18,812 nucleotides of DNA from CAWUKT01 sp963923035 (GTDB taxonomy: Bacteria > Bacteroidota > Bacteroidia > J057 > JADKCL01): the NCBI GenBank assembly GCA_963923035.1, contig CAWUKT010000112.1, forward strand, positions 1-18,812. Direction: 5' to 3'. Below the pieces are notes generated by a model that saw only the letters and a program-made list of their open reading frames with translations, had not been told where the DNA came from and did not search any database. Position 1 is the first letter of the stretch. Each line of letters begins with the position of its first letter. Below are positions 6,349-13,818 of this stretch, one piece after another. A program made the position numbers and the translations under genes.

Positions 6349-8467
6349 AGGTCTTGTTTTTGAAGCGGAGGGTTTCGAAAAAGGCGGTCCAGTAAAGAAT
6401 GGGGTGCTGGACCGGTTTGTTGTCCCAATCGTTACGCTCTCGCAATCCGTCCCAGATCCCAGCATCTTTGAGGGCGCGTCCGGCGATTCGTTTTTCGATA
6501 TGTGCCATCCGCTTGTCCCAATAGGTCTTTGCGAGTGACGCTGATTCGAGGCCGCTCAATTCATCCAGGAATTGCAGGAGGCGAGAGCGCAATGAGTTGG
6601 AGATCCCCATGCCGTATTGGTTGCGGCGGCTAAATTGAATGGCGTCCGAGATGCCCTGCTGCCTGGCCTTGGTGAACTCCTCATTCTGAAGTTTTTCGTC
6701 GATGAATTTCTTCAGGGTCGGATGATCGGAGGAAGGAGAAGCCGGGGAAGAATCGGATTTGCTTTCGGAAGTCTTTTTCTCCGGGAGTTGAACCGGGAAG
6801 TGGGTGGTCGGAATGAATTTGATCTTGCCGAAGCCTTCATTTCTCCGAATCCCCAATCCTTTCTGCTCCACCTTCTCGAAGGTTTCGAACGCGTTCTGGC
6901 CAATCTGGAAGCGAAATACCGACCCCGTCACGAAGGCATATTCTTGTTCCGTCTTGCTTTTCCACACACTGTTGTAGGTGGTGACGGCCTGGAACTTGGC
7001 CTCCCGCTTTTCGATGGACTCGACCTTCAGTCCTGCGGCCTGCAACTCCTCCACCAGGAGCTTGACCGAAGGCGTACAAAGCCCGTATTCGTTGGACAGG
7101 AGCAAGGGAGAAAGGCAAACCAAGTCAATCTGGTTGTCCCCGTCCAGGTCCAGCCTGGGGGACTCGCTGGGGCTGATCTTTACTTTGGCGCGGCCATATT
7201 GGGCCGAGCGGCTTTTCCCAATCCGACATTCAAATTCGAGCCCCGTCGCGGCGACGAGTTTTTTCATCGCCTCGGTATCACCGGTCAGGTGGCCGGTAAA
7301 TTCCTGGCCACTGGAAATGGCCTCGTAGTAGAAGATGCCCTGCGGATCGTCTCCTTCGCCGGTCTGGCGACCAGCCGTCCGGTCGGGACGCGAATTGTGG
7401 AAGCTGAATTCGGTTTTTACTTTCTGGGGAGTGAGTTCGGTTTGGGCTTCTTTTCCCTCCTCCGGTTGGGACAATTGGTTGGATCCAAACCCATTGATGG
7501 GCCGGAGCTTGACTCCGGTGGGGTTCGGTTTGAGGCTATCAAACAGTTTTTTTCCGTCGCTTCCCTTTGGGCGCGTGATGTTCAGCGCGACGGGCGGTGC
7601 CCCCTGGGGAAACAGCGGCCCAAAATTGACAGCTCCGCTCAGGATGGCGTCGTAAAAAACGGGATTGTCATCGGCCCTCTTTCCCAAATTCTGGGCCTTG
7701 ATCAAGCGGGTGGCCACGATTCCCCGCAACACGGAGCCGGGAATATGCTTGAAGGTATTGACGGTGTTTTGGTCGGAGCGTTGGTCGGGGATGAGCACCG
7801 GGGACAGGGTTTCTATTTTCACCTCCCACCGCCGGGGGGTGATCGTAACAGCCTTCCCTGACGGAGTTACCAAGGGCGCATTCTCCTCCCAATCAATTTG
7901 CACTTTGATTTCGCCGAAGCCCTTGTTGCGGCGGGTCCCGGCAAAGCGCAGGTTGTGAGCGGCATAGGTCAGCAATTCCTTTTCCTCCTCCGTCAATGGC
8001 TCCGAGGTCTGAAAATAGCCCTCCAGTTCAATATCCGGTTTCAGCACCCGGTACATGCGCAGGCTACCTTGCTTGGCCACACCATCTTTCATCGCAGTTT
8101 GGGGAATCTCACGGGTATAGTGGGCCCGGATATTGTGGGGATGGAAAAAGGCGGGAAAGGCTTTTTGCAAGGGAGCCAATTCGCGGAGCAATTCATCCCA
8201 CTGGGGCAGGTAGAGATTGGGGAAGCGGAGTTTTCCCACCGGATCGACGGTTCCGGGGTGTCCAAACAGGTCTCTGACCTGCCTGGCATTCTCCTGCTGC
8301 ATCATCTCCTGCACTTCAAGGAATGATTCTTTGAGAAGCCCCTTGAATGTTCGGCCCGGAACGAAGGGAAAGCCAGTGGGGTGGACCGTCAAATCCACAT
8401 TGACCAGAGCGCCCCCCTCACCGGAGCCAAACAGAACTGGCGATTGGGTTTTCAAGCTAATTTTCAT
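6335..8467 (-). CDS. csx10: Cas7-Cas5(Csx10)-Cas11-like fusion protein
   Basis: The protein has 710 aa with three parts. Residues 1-195 are a Cas7-like RAMP: SPVLFGSGEGGALVNVDLTV with D25 as candidate catalytic aspartate, PFVPGRTFKGLLKES (34-48) and RRNKGFGEIKV. Residues about 213-560 match Csx10, the Cas5-group subunit: SPVLIPDQ, HIPGSVLRGIVATRL (241-255), SGAVNFGPLFP, GKSRSAQYGRAKV (417-429) and a final RRNEGFGKIKF loop. After a Ser/Pro/Lys linker (about 563-582), residues 583-710 are helical and basic, as expected of a Cas11-like small subunit. Csx10 would hold the crRNA 5' handle, and the Cas7 part would join the backbone. The start overlaps the cas10 stop as ATGA. This fusion order is the hallmark of III-Dv. 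The Cas11 part is the least certain. Confidence 0.9.
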   Translation of the reverse strand: MKISLKTQSPVLFGSGEGGALVNVDLTVHPTGFPFVPGRTFKGLLKESFLEVQEMMQQENARQVRDLFGHPGTVDPVGKLRFPNLYLPQWDELLRELAPLQKAFPAFFHPHNIRAHYTREIPQTAMKDGVAKQGSLRMYRVLKPDIELEGYFQTSEPLTEEEKELLTYAAHNLRFAGTRRNKGFGEIKVQIDWEENAPLVTPSGKAVTITPRRWEVKIETLSPVLIPDQRSDQNTVNTFKHIPGSVLRGIVATRLIKAQNLGKRADDNPVFYDAILSGAVNFGPLFPQGAPPVALNITRPKGSDGKKLFDSLKPNPTGVKLRPINGFGSNQLSQPEEGKEAQTELTPQKVKTEFSFHNSRPDRTAGRQTGEGDDPQGIFYYEAISSGQEFTGHLTGDTEAMKKLVAATGLEFECRIGKSRSAQYGRAKVKISPSESPRLDLDGDNQIDLVCLSPLLLSNEYGLCTPSVKLLVEELQAAGLKVESIEKREAKFQAVTTYNSVWKSKTEQEYAFVTGSVFRFQIGQNAFETFEKVEQKGLGIRRNEGFGKIKFIPTTHFPVQLPEKKTSESKSDSSPASPSSDHPTLKKFIDEKLQNEEFTKARQQGISDAIQFSRRNQYGMGISNSLRSRLLQFLDELSGLESASLAKTYWDKRMAHIEKRIAGRALKDAGIWDGLRERNDWDNKPVQHPILYWTAFFETLRFKNKTYEKA

Positions 8468-10038
8468 TGTTGCAGTGATTTGGGGTAAAATTCCAGCAGT
8501 TCAATCATGTCGAGGTGGAGTGTGCGGTTGGGGTAATTGTCGACGGGCAATTCAAGCCCCCGGAAGTCCAGGGATTCTTCGAAAAATTTGATCGCGGCTT
8601 CATCCTGCATGAGGGTGTCCCGCAGTTCCATGATTTTATTTCGGGGCCATTCCTTGGAGTTTTGGAATGCCCGAATGCCCTCTTTGAGGCGGTGGATTCC
8701 CGCTTGCTCCTGGTTCAGTTGATAGGGACCATGGTACAATTTGGATTCGCCCACCATGTATTGATCCTCTCGCACCTCGTCCAAGTCCCCATTGAATCCC
8801 GTAGAGGAAACCAGAAAGTCAATCCACGAATCATGGATGGTTCGGGAACGGGTCTTCGCCTTGCGCATCAATTCCTCCCCCAGGTGATAGGCCCGGAAAA
8901 ATGGATATTTGGTTTTGACGATGGCGACTCCAGCGCAGGCCACAATTCGATCCGGTCCGGTTTGATTTATTCCAAGGGCATCGTTCATCCGGCGGCAGTA
9001 AATCTGGATATACCGCTCGGCTACCCACATCCCGATCCTTCCCTCGCTGATCAGCACAATGTCATCTCCTCCGACAAACAGCGGGCGCATGGGAAGGTAT
9101 TGTTCGCCCTGCTTATTCCTTTTCAGGTTATAGTTCCCGCCGAGCCCTTTGTCATCCATGAGCCGAAGCCTCAGTTCCAGCACCAGCTCAAACAAGGCGT
9201 TATTCCCGGTGTCCCGCACAATCTGGGACAGTTCCCTCAATTGGGCGAGGCTCTGGCAATCCTTGAACCGTTTGCCGATCCCATTCCCATCGAGGTGGAT
9301 CACCGCGATATAGCCCTTGTCTTCGGGCTGGCCCATCTTGTCCAACTCCAAGGGAAAGTCGAAGTCGTCGGGACTGGCCTTGTTTTCTTTTTTCTCCTGT
9401 TTCTCGTAGTCCAGCAATTCCTGGCGCAGACGTTCGTTGGCCGCGGGAGCAGCTTTCTTTTTGGTGACTGAAACCTGGGACACCCATTCCTTTTCGTATT
9501 TCGATTCAGCCGCATATCCGGTACTGGGGCAATCCTCTACGATGCCCGGCTTGGGCAGGGTGGTTCGGACATAATGGTCCTGCTTGCTTTTTTCCATCGA
9601 CTCCCCCAACTCCTTTCGAATCGTCCCCATATCACCCTGGAATTGGTCGGCGGTTGCCTTTCCCGTTCCAATGGTCATTCGGATGCCAGGGAAATGTTGG
9701 AGGACCGAAAGGGAAAACTCGCGGGCGCATACCTGTAAATCCGCCTGACGGCGGAAAACCAGCATGGCGCTGCCTCCGCCGATAAAGGCGACTTCACAGT
9801 TCAGGGATTGGTTTTTCGCCATCGCGAGATCGCTTTCTGCTTCCCAATCGGTGAGCACCTTATCTCCAAATTGCCTTTCCAAAATTCCCAAGAGGAGTTT
9901 GTGGTAGAGCAAATGGGAGACAATGAAGGAAGCACCGATGTTCTCTTTCAGTTGGTTGCTTCCGAAGATATAATGCTGAATGCCAGAAGCATCGAGCATC
10001 AGTACGTAGAATGTCGGGTTGGGAGCGTAATTCGCCAT
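8464..10038 (-). CDS. cas10: Cas10 large subunit, no HD domain, intact GGDD palm
   Basis: The protein has 524 aa. It begins directly with the first palm: YVLMLDASGIQHYIFGSNQL (11-30), with a degenerate VAFIGGGSAML (83-93) where a GGDD would lie. The second palm has IAVIHLDGNGIGKRF (244-258) with metal-binding D250, and LFVGGDDIVLI (320-330) with the GGDD motif at 323-326. A Cas10 thumb-like segment follows (CAGVAIVKTKYPFFRAYHLGEELMR is split over 368-392). There is no N-terminal HD nuclease, so single-stranded DNA cleavage is not expected, whereas nucleotide cyclase/ligase activity is. No Cys4 zinc ribbon is obvious. The start at ATG 10038 is 4 nt after the preceding stop. The 16 extra codons to 10086 would overlap it and look non-coding. 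Confidence 0.95.
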   Translation of the reverse strand: MANYAPNPTFYVLMLDASGIQHYIFGSNQLKENIGASFIVSHLLYHKLLLGILERQFGDKVLTDWEAESDLAMAKNQSLNCEVAFIGGGSAMLVFRRQADLQVCAREFSLSVLQHFPGIRMTIGTGKATADQFQGDMGTIRKELGESMEKSKQDHYVRTTLPKPGIVEDCPSTGYAAESKYEKEWVSQVSVTKKKAAPAANERLRQELLDYEKQEKKENKASPDDFDFPLELDKMGQPEDKGYIAVIHLDGNGIGKRFKDCQSLAQLRELSQIVRDTGNNALFELVLELRLRLMDDKGLGGNYNLKRNKQGEQYLPMRPLFVGGDDIVLISEGRIGMWVAERYIQIYCRRMNDALGINQTGPDRIVACAGVAIVKTKYPFFRAYHLGEELMRKAKTRSRTIHDSWIDFLVSSTGFNGDLDEVREDQYMVGESKLYHGPYQLNQEQAGIHRLKEGIRAFQNSKEWPRNKIMELRDTLMQDEAAIKFFEESLDFRGLELPVDNYPNRTLHLDMIELLEFYPKSLQQ

Positions 10039-10042
10039 AGTG

Positions 10043-10921
10043 TCAATGTTGGGGTTGGTATCTGGCTTCCATGCAAAAGGGGGCATGGCTGGGAAAGAAT
10101 TCCCGTAGCCGATTGGGGTTCATCTCAATTTTGTCAAGGGTATTTCGCGCCAATTCGGCCAAAGCCTGTTTTTGGCCTCGGTTGGGCAAACCGGGAAAAT
10201 GACGGGTGGGGTGGCCGGGGTCGGGAAATTGCATCCGTGTTCGTCCGTCGGCGAGTTGTCGGAGTATAGCTTTCAATTGGTCCCAGTGGTTCATATAGGG
10301 TGGGATGAGAGAGCGGACAATCATTTCGAATCCATCCCATTGAATTGGGAAGCCTTCCATGGTTTTCATCCAGACCTGCAAGGCCAGGAAAATCGGTCGC
10401 TGGGCAACGGGCAGGTTGGTGAAAAAGTCCATCCGGCGGCGGAGGTGAATACTTGTCCCGTCCAACTCAATCTTTCCACTTCGGGGAAAGGGTTTTGATT
10501 TGATTTCGGAAACCAAGTGGATTTCGAAGCGGATTTCTCCCACCTCTTTCTCAGCCGGGGCCACCACAAAGAAGACCAGCTTGCCCCCTCTCAAGAGGTG
10601 GATGCGGGGATGGAGGCGGGAAACTTCGGGGATCAGCGGAAGTGAAGTCCTCAAAACTTCAGCGGCCAAAATGGGGGGAATGGTTCGCGGAAGGGGAACG
10701 ATATAGCTTTCCCGGCAATGGTGATTCAGTCCAATTCCCCGAACTCTTAACCCGGTGTTCACCGGGGCATACCCTTCCGGCAATTGGAGGATGCGGACGA
10801 TCTCCTCTCGGAGCATGCCATCAAAATCCCTCAACCAGAGGGAGGCTTGCGGGGTACGTTCCATGCTGTGGGAATGGGCCACACAGTCCAGGTAAACGCT
10901 CGGGGTGGTCAATCGGCACAC
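10043..10921 (-). CDS. Unknown 292-aa protein directly upstream of cas10
   Basis: I do not recognise a family. The N-terminal two thirds alternate strand-like segments (RIHLLRGGKLVFFVVAP; IRFEIHLVSEIKSKPF; KIELDGTSIHLRRRMDFF). The C-terminal part is more helical (PIFLALQVWMKTM; QKQALAELARNTLDKIE). There is no signal peptide or membrane helix. A GTG start at 10921 lies 3 nt after the previous stop, and its own stop is 4 nt before cas10, so it is tightly operonic. An inner ATG at 10864 is a possible shorter start. It could be a complex subunit, a divergent RAMP, or part of the signalling module with the membrane protein upstream. No G-rich RAMP loop is evident, which argues mildly against a plain Cas7/Cas6. 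Confidence 0.85.
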   Translation of the reverse strand: MCRLTTPSVYLDCVAHSHSMERTPQASLWLRDFDGMLREEIVRILQLPEGYAPVNTGLRVRGIGLNHHCRESYIVPLPRTIPPILAAEVLRTSLPLIPEVSRLHPRIHLLRGGKLVFFVVAPAEKEVGEIRFEIHLVSEIKSKPFPRSGKIELDGTSIHLRRRMDFFTNLPVAQRPIFLALQVWMKTMEGFPIQWDGFEMIVRSLIPPYMNHWDQLKAILRQLADGRTRMQFPDPGHPTRHFPGLPNRGQKQALAELARNTLDKIEMNPNRLREFFPSHAPFCMEARYQPQH

Positions 10922-10924
10922 GGT

Positions 10925-11770
10925 TCAGGACTTATTTCGCTGGGCGGAAAAGTTCAGGGATTCCATCATGCGGGCAGCAAGGGTAAACTTACTGTTCGCG
11001 GCATTGGCTTGGTCCCGGTAATGCTTCAGGGCGGGCCAGTGGCGCTGGGTTGCGAGGAGGTAGATGGTGTCCTTTCCGTATTGCTTGGCATCGGCCAGGA
11101 TTTCCTGAACGGCGGTCTCCTTCTCATTGATCAGGAGATCGTTGAAATCATAGATGATCACGATGGGGTGTTGGTGGTTGTCCTTGAAGTCGTCAAACAA
11201 CTGGAAGGAGGCTTTTTCGTAGCCCAATTTTCCTTCAATCAGATTTCGCGCCTCTACTATGTCTGTCTTGTTGGCGCACAAGACAGGAAAGGCCATTTCC
11301 TCCTTCGCCTTGTATTCGAATGACTGCTGGTTGATCAACTCCGTCAATTCCTCGCTGTCTTCCTTCATCATTTCTTTGAGGCGGCGGTTGACCAAATCTG
11401 GGTATTCTTCTTTGACCTGTTCGCGGACAAACTCACGGACCTGTTTCCGCACATATCGCACCGCCCCCCATCCAAATCCCAACCATCCGGCAAAGGTCAT
11501 GCCGCCGAGGGCCCATATCATCAACTCGATTCTGAAGGAGGCGTCCCGGACTTCGTAGACCTTGTCGTTCATCTCCGCCGTCCATTCATTCCGCTGGGCT
11601 TCCATCTCATTGGTAAGGGCATCGCGGTGGTTGCGGACATCTCTTTCCAAGGCTTTTTCAACCTGTCGGTAGGTTTCGAAGGGAAGGGTTTCCCCATCTT
11701 TTTGGGCGTAGTTAGCCTGGGTTACTGAGATCATCAAGACCAGCAACCCCACAATTTTGAGGGTTTTCAT
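10925..11770 (-). CDS. Membrane protein: signal/anchor, coiled coil, TM helix and Rossmann-like cytosolic domain
   Basis: The protein has 281 aa. Residues 1-22 form a signal peptide or anchor (KTLKIVGLLVLMISVTQA). Residues about 30-78 are charged, heptad-like and probably periplasmic. A membrane helix spans about 82-104 (IELMIWALGGMTFAGWLGFG), followed by basic residues (RYVRKQVREFVR) that set the C-terminus in the cytosol. After another coiled segment, residues 158-270 alternate strands and helices: FPVLCAN, KASFQLFD, PIVIIYDFNDLL, TIYLLATQRH. The third strand ends in acidic residues, like a receiver, NARF or CARF-like Rossmann fold. No exact family is recognised. A role as membrane-bound sensor of the Cas10 nucleotide signal is inference. 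It lies 12 nt after the pentein gene and 3 nt before the next. Confidence 0.85.
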   Translation of the reverse strand: MKTLKIVGLLVLMISVTQANYAQKDGETLPFETYRQVEKALERDVRNHRDALTNEMEAQRNEWTAEMNDKVYEVRDASFRIELMIWALGGMTFAGWLGFGWGAVRYVRKQVREFVREQVKEEYPDLVNRRLKEMMKEDSEELTELINQQSFEYKAKEEMAFPVLCANKTDIVEARNLIEGKLGYEKASFQLFDDFKDNHQHPIVIIYDFNDLLINEKETAVQEILADAKQYGKDTIYLLATQRHWPALKHYRDQANAANSKFTLAARMMESLNFSAQRNKS

Positions 11771-11782
11771 ATTGGTGTTTGG

Positions 11783-13060
11783 TTATATTCTGTTGAGGAC
11801 TTTTACGATGCAGTGCAGGGATGCTGCCTTGTGGGCACGGGAGTTGAAGTTCTCGTTGACCCATTGAACTTGGTGCTTGTATTGGGTAGAAAAGTAGTCG
11901 TAGACACGGCGCTCGTGGGACCTTTTATCCTTGAAACGACGCTGGTGATCGTCGTACGAGGGTAAATAGTAGGTTGTGGTGCCTCGGTGGGTCTCCACCA
12001 TGCAGTTGTTGTAGCTCCTCAGAATGGCCCCTTCAGCCGAACGGTTTTCCCAAATCAGCGGAACCCGAACCACATGGAAATTCGGACCTTCATTGCTTTG
12101 CTCTGAATAGTCACGGAAGAACTGGGCCGTCTCGTCCAGTTTGGCTTTTAGTAACTGGAAGTGATTGGACCAATTGATCTTTCCCTTGGGATCATCTGGT
12201 TGTTTAGGATCCCAATACGGGTGGAGGTCCCCTATGAAGATGAGTTGCTCATTTCGGGCATGGTGTTTTCCACCCAGTGTCATGTATAGATCGATGTGGT
12301 ATAGGGCTTGGAAACCATCTCCCCACCGGATTCTGGAACCACCTTCGGGTGGGGTGAATGTGGGGATCTCAGGAACGATCAGGTAGTCGATTCCGAGTTC
12401 CTCTTTGATCTGGGCCTTTAGAGCCTGGACGTGGTTCCCCTCTCCTTCGGCAAACAGCCTTTTCAAGTTTTTCTCAAAGCAATCCCGTCCCATGATGCCG
12501 TAATCGTTGCCGAACAGTAGGTTTCCCCCTTCTAGTAAAAGGTCCGTCGGTCGGTGAACAGCATTTAAGGAAGACTTACTGAGGTCCTCGGCGATGAACC
12601 GATTCCTTTCTGAGGGATTTGCTTTTGATTCGAGGAAAATGGTCTTTTCCTTACCCTCTTTGAGGACCACGAAAGGATCCTGCGCATACTCCTGCAAATT
12701 GGGAAATCCGTCAACCGGGCATTCTTCCTGGGGTTGCAGATGGAACATGGTAATGTTCTCGGGGGTATTTGCATGCTCGGAGATATAATTCAACATCTCC
12801 TTAGAAAGGTTCGCTTGGGTGATTTCTTTATTTTGTGGGCCGCGCCGTGTTACATTCAACTGACGCAGACTACAATCGGTGGTATGGCCATAAACAACGA
12901 ATTTCACGCGGTCGTTGAATGCTTCCCACATCCATTTTCTACTCTCCAGAAACCGAGCCAACTCCACCGGAGAATTGCCAGGTACTATTAAAAGCACCTG
13001 GTCAATTTTTCCGTCGACACTGCCCAGAGGATGGTGCGGTGGTCTATTAAAAAAAGGCAT
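11783..13060 (-). CDS. Pentein-fold (arginine/agmatine deiminase-like) enzyme in the CRISPR operon
   Basis: The protein has 425 aa. The guanidino-group-modifying (pentein) superfamily hydrolyses or transfers amidino groups through a Cys-His-acid centre, as in agmatine deiminase and bacterial peptidylarginine deiminase. Its motifs are visible in order: YAQDPFVVL (125-133, equivalent of the RD-GP-F-V segment, D128), LLLEGGNLLFGND (174-186, the EGGN motif), YHIDLYMTLGG (254-264, catalytic His255 and Asp257), FHVVRVPLIW (328-337), RSYNNCMV and the C-terminal SLHCIVKVLNRI with nucleophile Cys417. All key residues look present, so activity is likely. The substrate is unknown: free arginine, agmatine, protein arginine or another guanidino compound. 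There is no signal peptide, so it should act in the cytosol. It lies 11-12 nt from each neighbour, in the same operon as cas10. Such an enzyme is not a usual CRISPR partner. Confidence 0.85.
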   Translation of the reverse strand: MPFFNRPPHHPLGSVDGKIDQVLLIVPGNSPVELARFLESRKWMWEAFNDRVKFVVYGHTTDCSLRQLNVTRRGPQNKEITQANLSKEMLNYISEHANTPENITMFHLQPQEECPVDGFPNLQEYAQDPFVVLKEGKEKTIFLESKANPSERNRFIAEDLSKSSLNAVHRPTDLLLEGGNLLFGNDYGIMGRDCFEKNLKRLFAEGEGNHVQALKAQIKEELGIDYLIVPEIPTFTPPEGGSRIRWGDGFQALYHIDLYMTLGGKHHARNEQLIFIGDLHPYWDPKQPDDPKGKINWSNHFQLLKAKLDETAQFFRDYSEQSNEGPNFHVVRVPLIWENRSAEGAILRSYNNCMVETHRGTTTYYLPSYDDHQRRFKDKRSHERRVYDYFSTQYKHQVQWVNENFNSRAHKAASLHCIVKVLNRI

Positions 13061-13071
13061 GAAATTCAGAT

Positions 13072-13530
13072 TTAGACTTGGATGTCAGTAACAGTCAAAC
13101 AGTTCTTGGGCGGGCCAGAGCAATCTCCCGAAGGACACTCGGTTCGGACTTTGATCATGGGAGTAAGCGTTTCATTTGATTGCCCCCACTTCAAAGAAAT
13201 GGCGCATTCCTTCAGGTGATATTTGTATTCCTTGTGGCTAATTCTTGTATCACGCAGGTCCTCTGAACCAATCCAGTCGTCTCCCTCGAACCTCAAGGGC
13301 TCGGCCACAATTCCGTTTAACTCCGAGGGAATGAATGTTTTTTCGGAGTCACTGTGAAGCTCTTGGTTTTCTTCAATGTGGTAAATCCCGTTCTCTAGTG
13401 ACACTTTCACTCCCTTGGTCAAATCGAAAGACTGACCAGAAGGGCTTCCATTTGCCGATTCAATCACCAGTAACTGCCGGTAATCGTCCGAAAAATTGAG
13501 TGCATAGGTGTCCTGGCTGATGGTTTCCAT
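13072..13530 (-). CDS. Unknown 152-aa protein, first gene of the operon
   Basis: No family is recognised. It is acidic and strand-rich, for example YRQLLVIESANGS, GVKVSLENGIYHIEE and CAISLKWGQS. It ends with a cysteine cluster, CPSGDCSGPPKNC, that might bind a metal or form disulphides. There is no signal peptide or membrane helix. Its stop is 11 nt before the pentein enzyme start, so the two are probably co-expressed. It could be a partner, inhibitor or substrate of that enzyme, but nothing in the sequence decides this. No clear TAnnTTTG promoter was found upstream, so the operon start is not defined. Confidence 0.75.
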   Translation of the reverse strand: METISQDTYALNFSDDYRQLLVIESANGSPSGQSFDLTKGVKVSLENGIYHIEENQELHSDSEKTFIPSELNGIVAEPLRFEGDDWIGSEDLRDTRISHKEYKYHLKECAISLKWGQSNETLTPMIKVRTECPSGDCSGPPKNCLTVTDIQV

Positions 13531-13571
13531 ATCAGTTCAAGTATTTAAAAAGTTGGATAATTATGTTTTGA

Positions 13572-13739
13572 AGTGGCAGTGAAGGTGCCAATGCTGTCCT
13601 TTGCCTTGCCAAGTCGTCTGGTTGTCCAGAGTTTCTTGGGTACGCTACAAAGGTGGTGCAGGAAGCGGGATTGCCCAAGGTGGTTTTGCTTGATTTATTT
13701 GATCTGACACCAAGGGAATATCCGGCAGTTCTTAGGTAA
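13572..13739 (+). pseudogene. Possible gene remnant (55 open codons without a start)
   Basis: After a stop at 13569-13571, 55 codons stay open to TAA at 13737-13739. The C-terminal part has protein-like composition (LGYATKVVQEAGLPKVV, LLDLFDLTPREYPAVLR). No in-frame ATG exists; an in-frame GTG lies near 13652. It looks like the 3' end of a deleted gene left in the gap between the two divergent genes. The ancestor is not recognised, and chance remains possible. Confidence 0.35.
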
Positions 13740-13818
13740 TTTCTTCCGAAAAAGCAGAAATTACAATATTGAATTGCAGTTTATGCGGTTCTAATTTTTG
13801 AGGTTAAACCTTTTTGTA

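Noticed and set aside
6617..7861. Long plus-strand open frame (414 codons)
   Set aside because: Antisense to the Cas7-Cas5-Cas11 fusion gene, which has clear family motifs and ATGA coupling.
8515..9471. Plus-strand open frame (318 codons)
   Set aside because: Antisense to cas10; no domain is visible in its translation.
2274..10038. Type III-E (single-protein gRAMP) locus
   Set aside because: Cas10 is present and the RAMPs are split over three proteins plus Csx19, so it is III-D/III-Dv and not III-E; no TPR-CHAT partner is seen.
10925..11770. CorA-type CRISPR membrane effector
   Set aside because: CorA has C-terminal TM helices with a GMN motif; this protein has an N-terminal anchor, one central TM helix and a C-terminal Rossmann-like domain.
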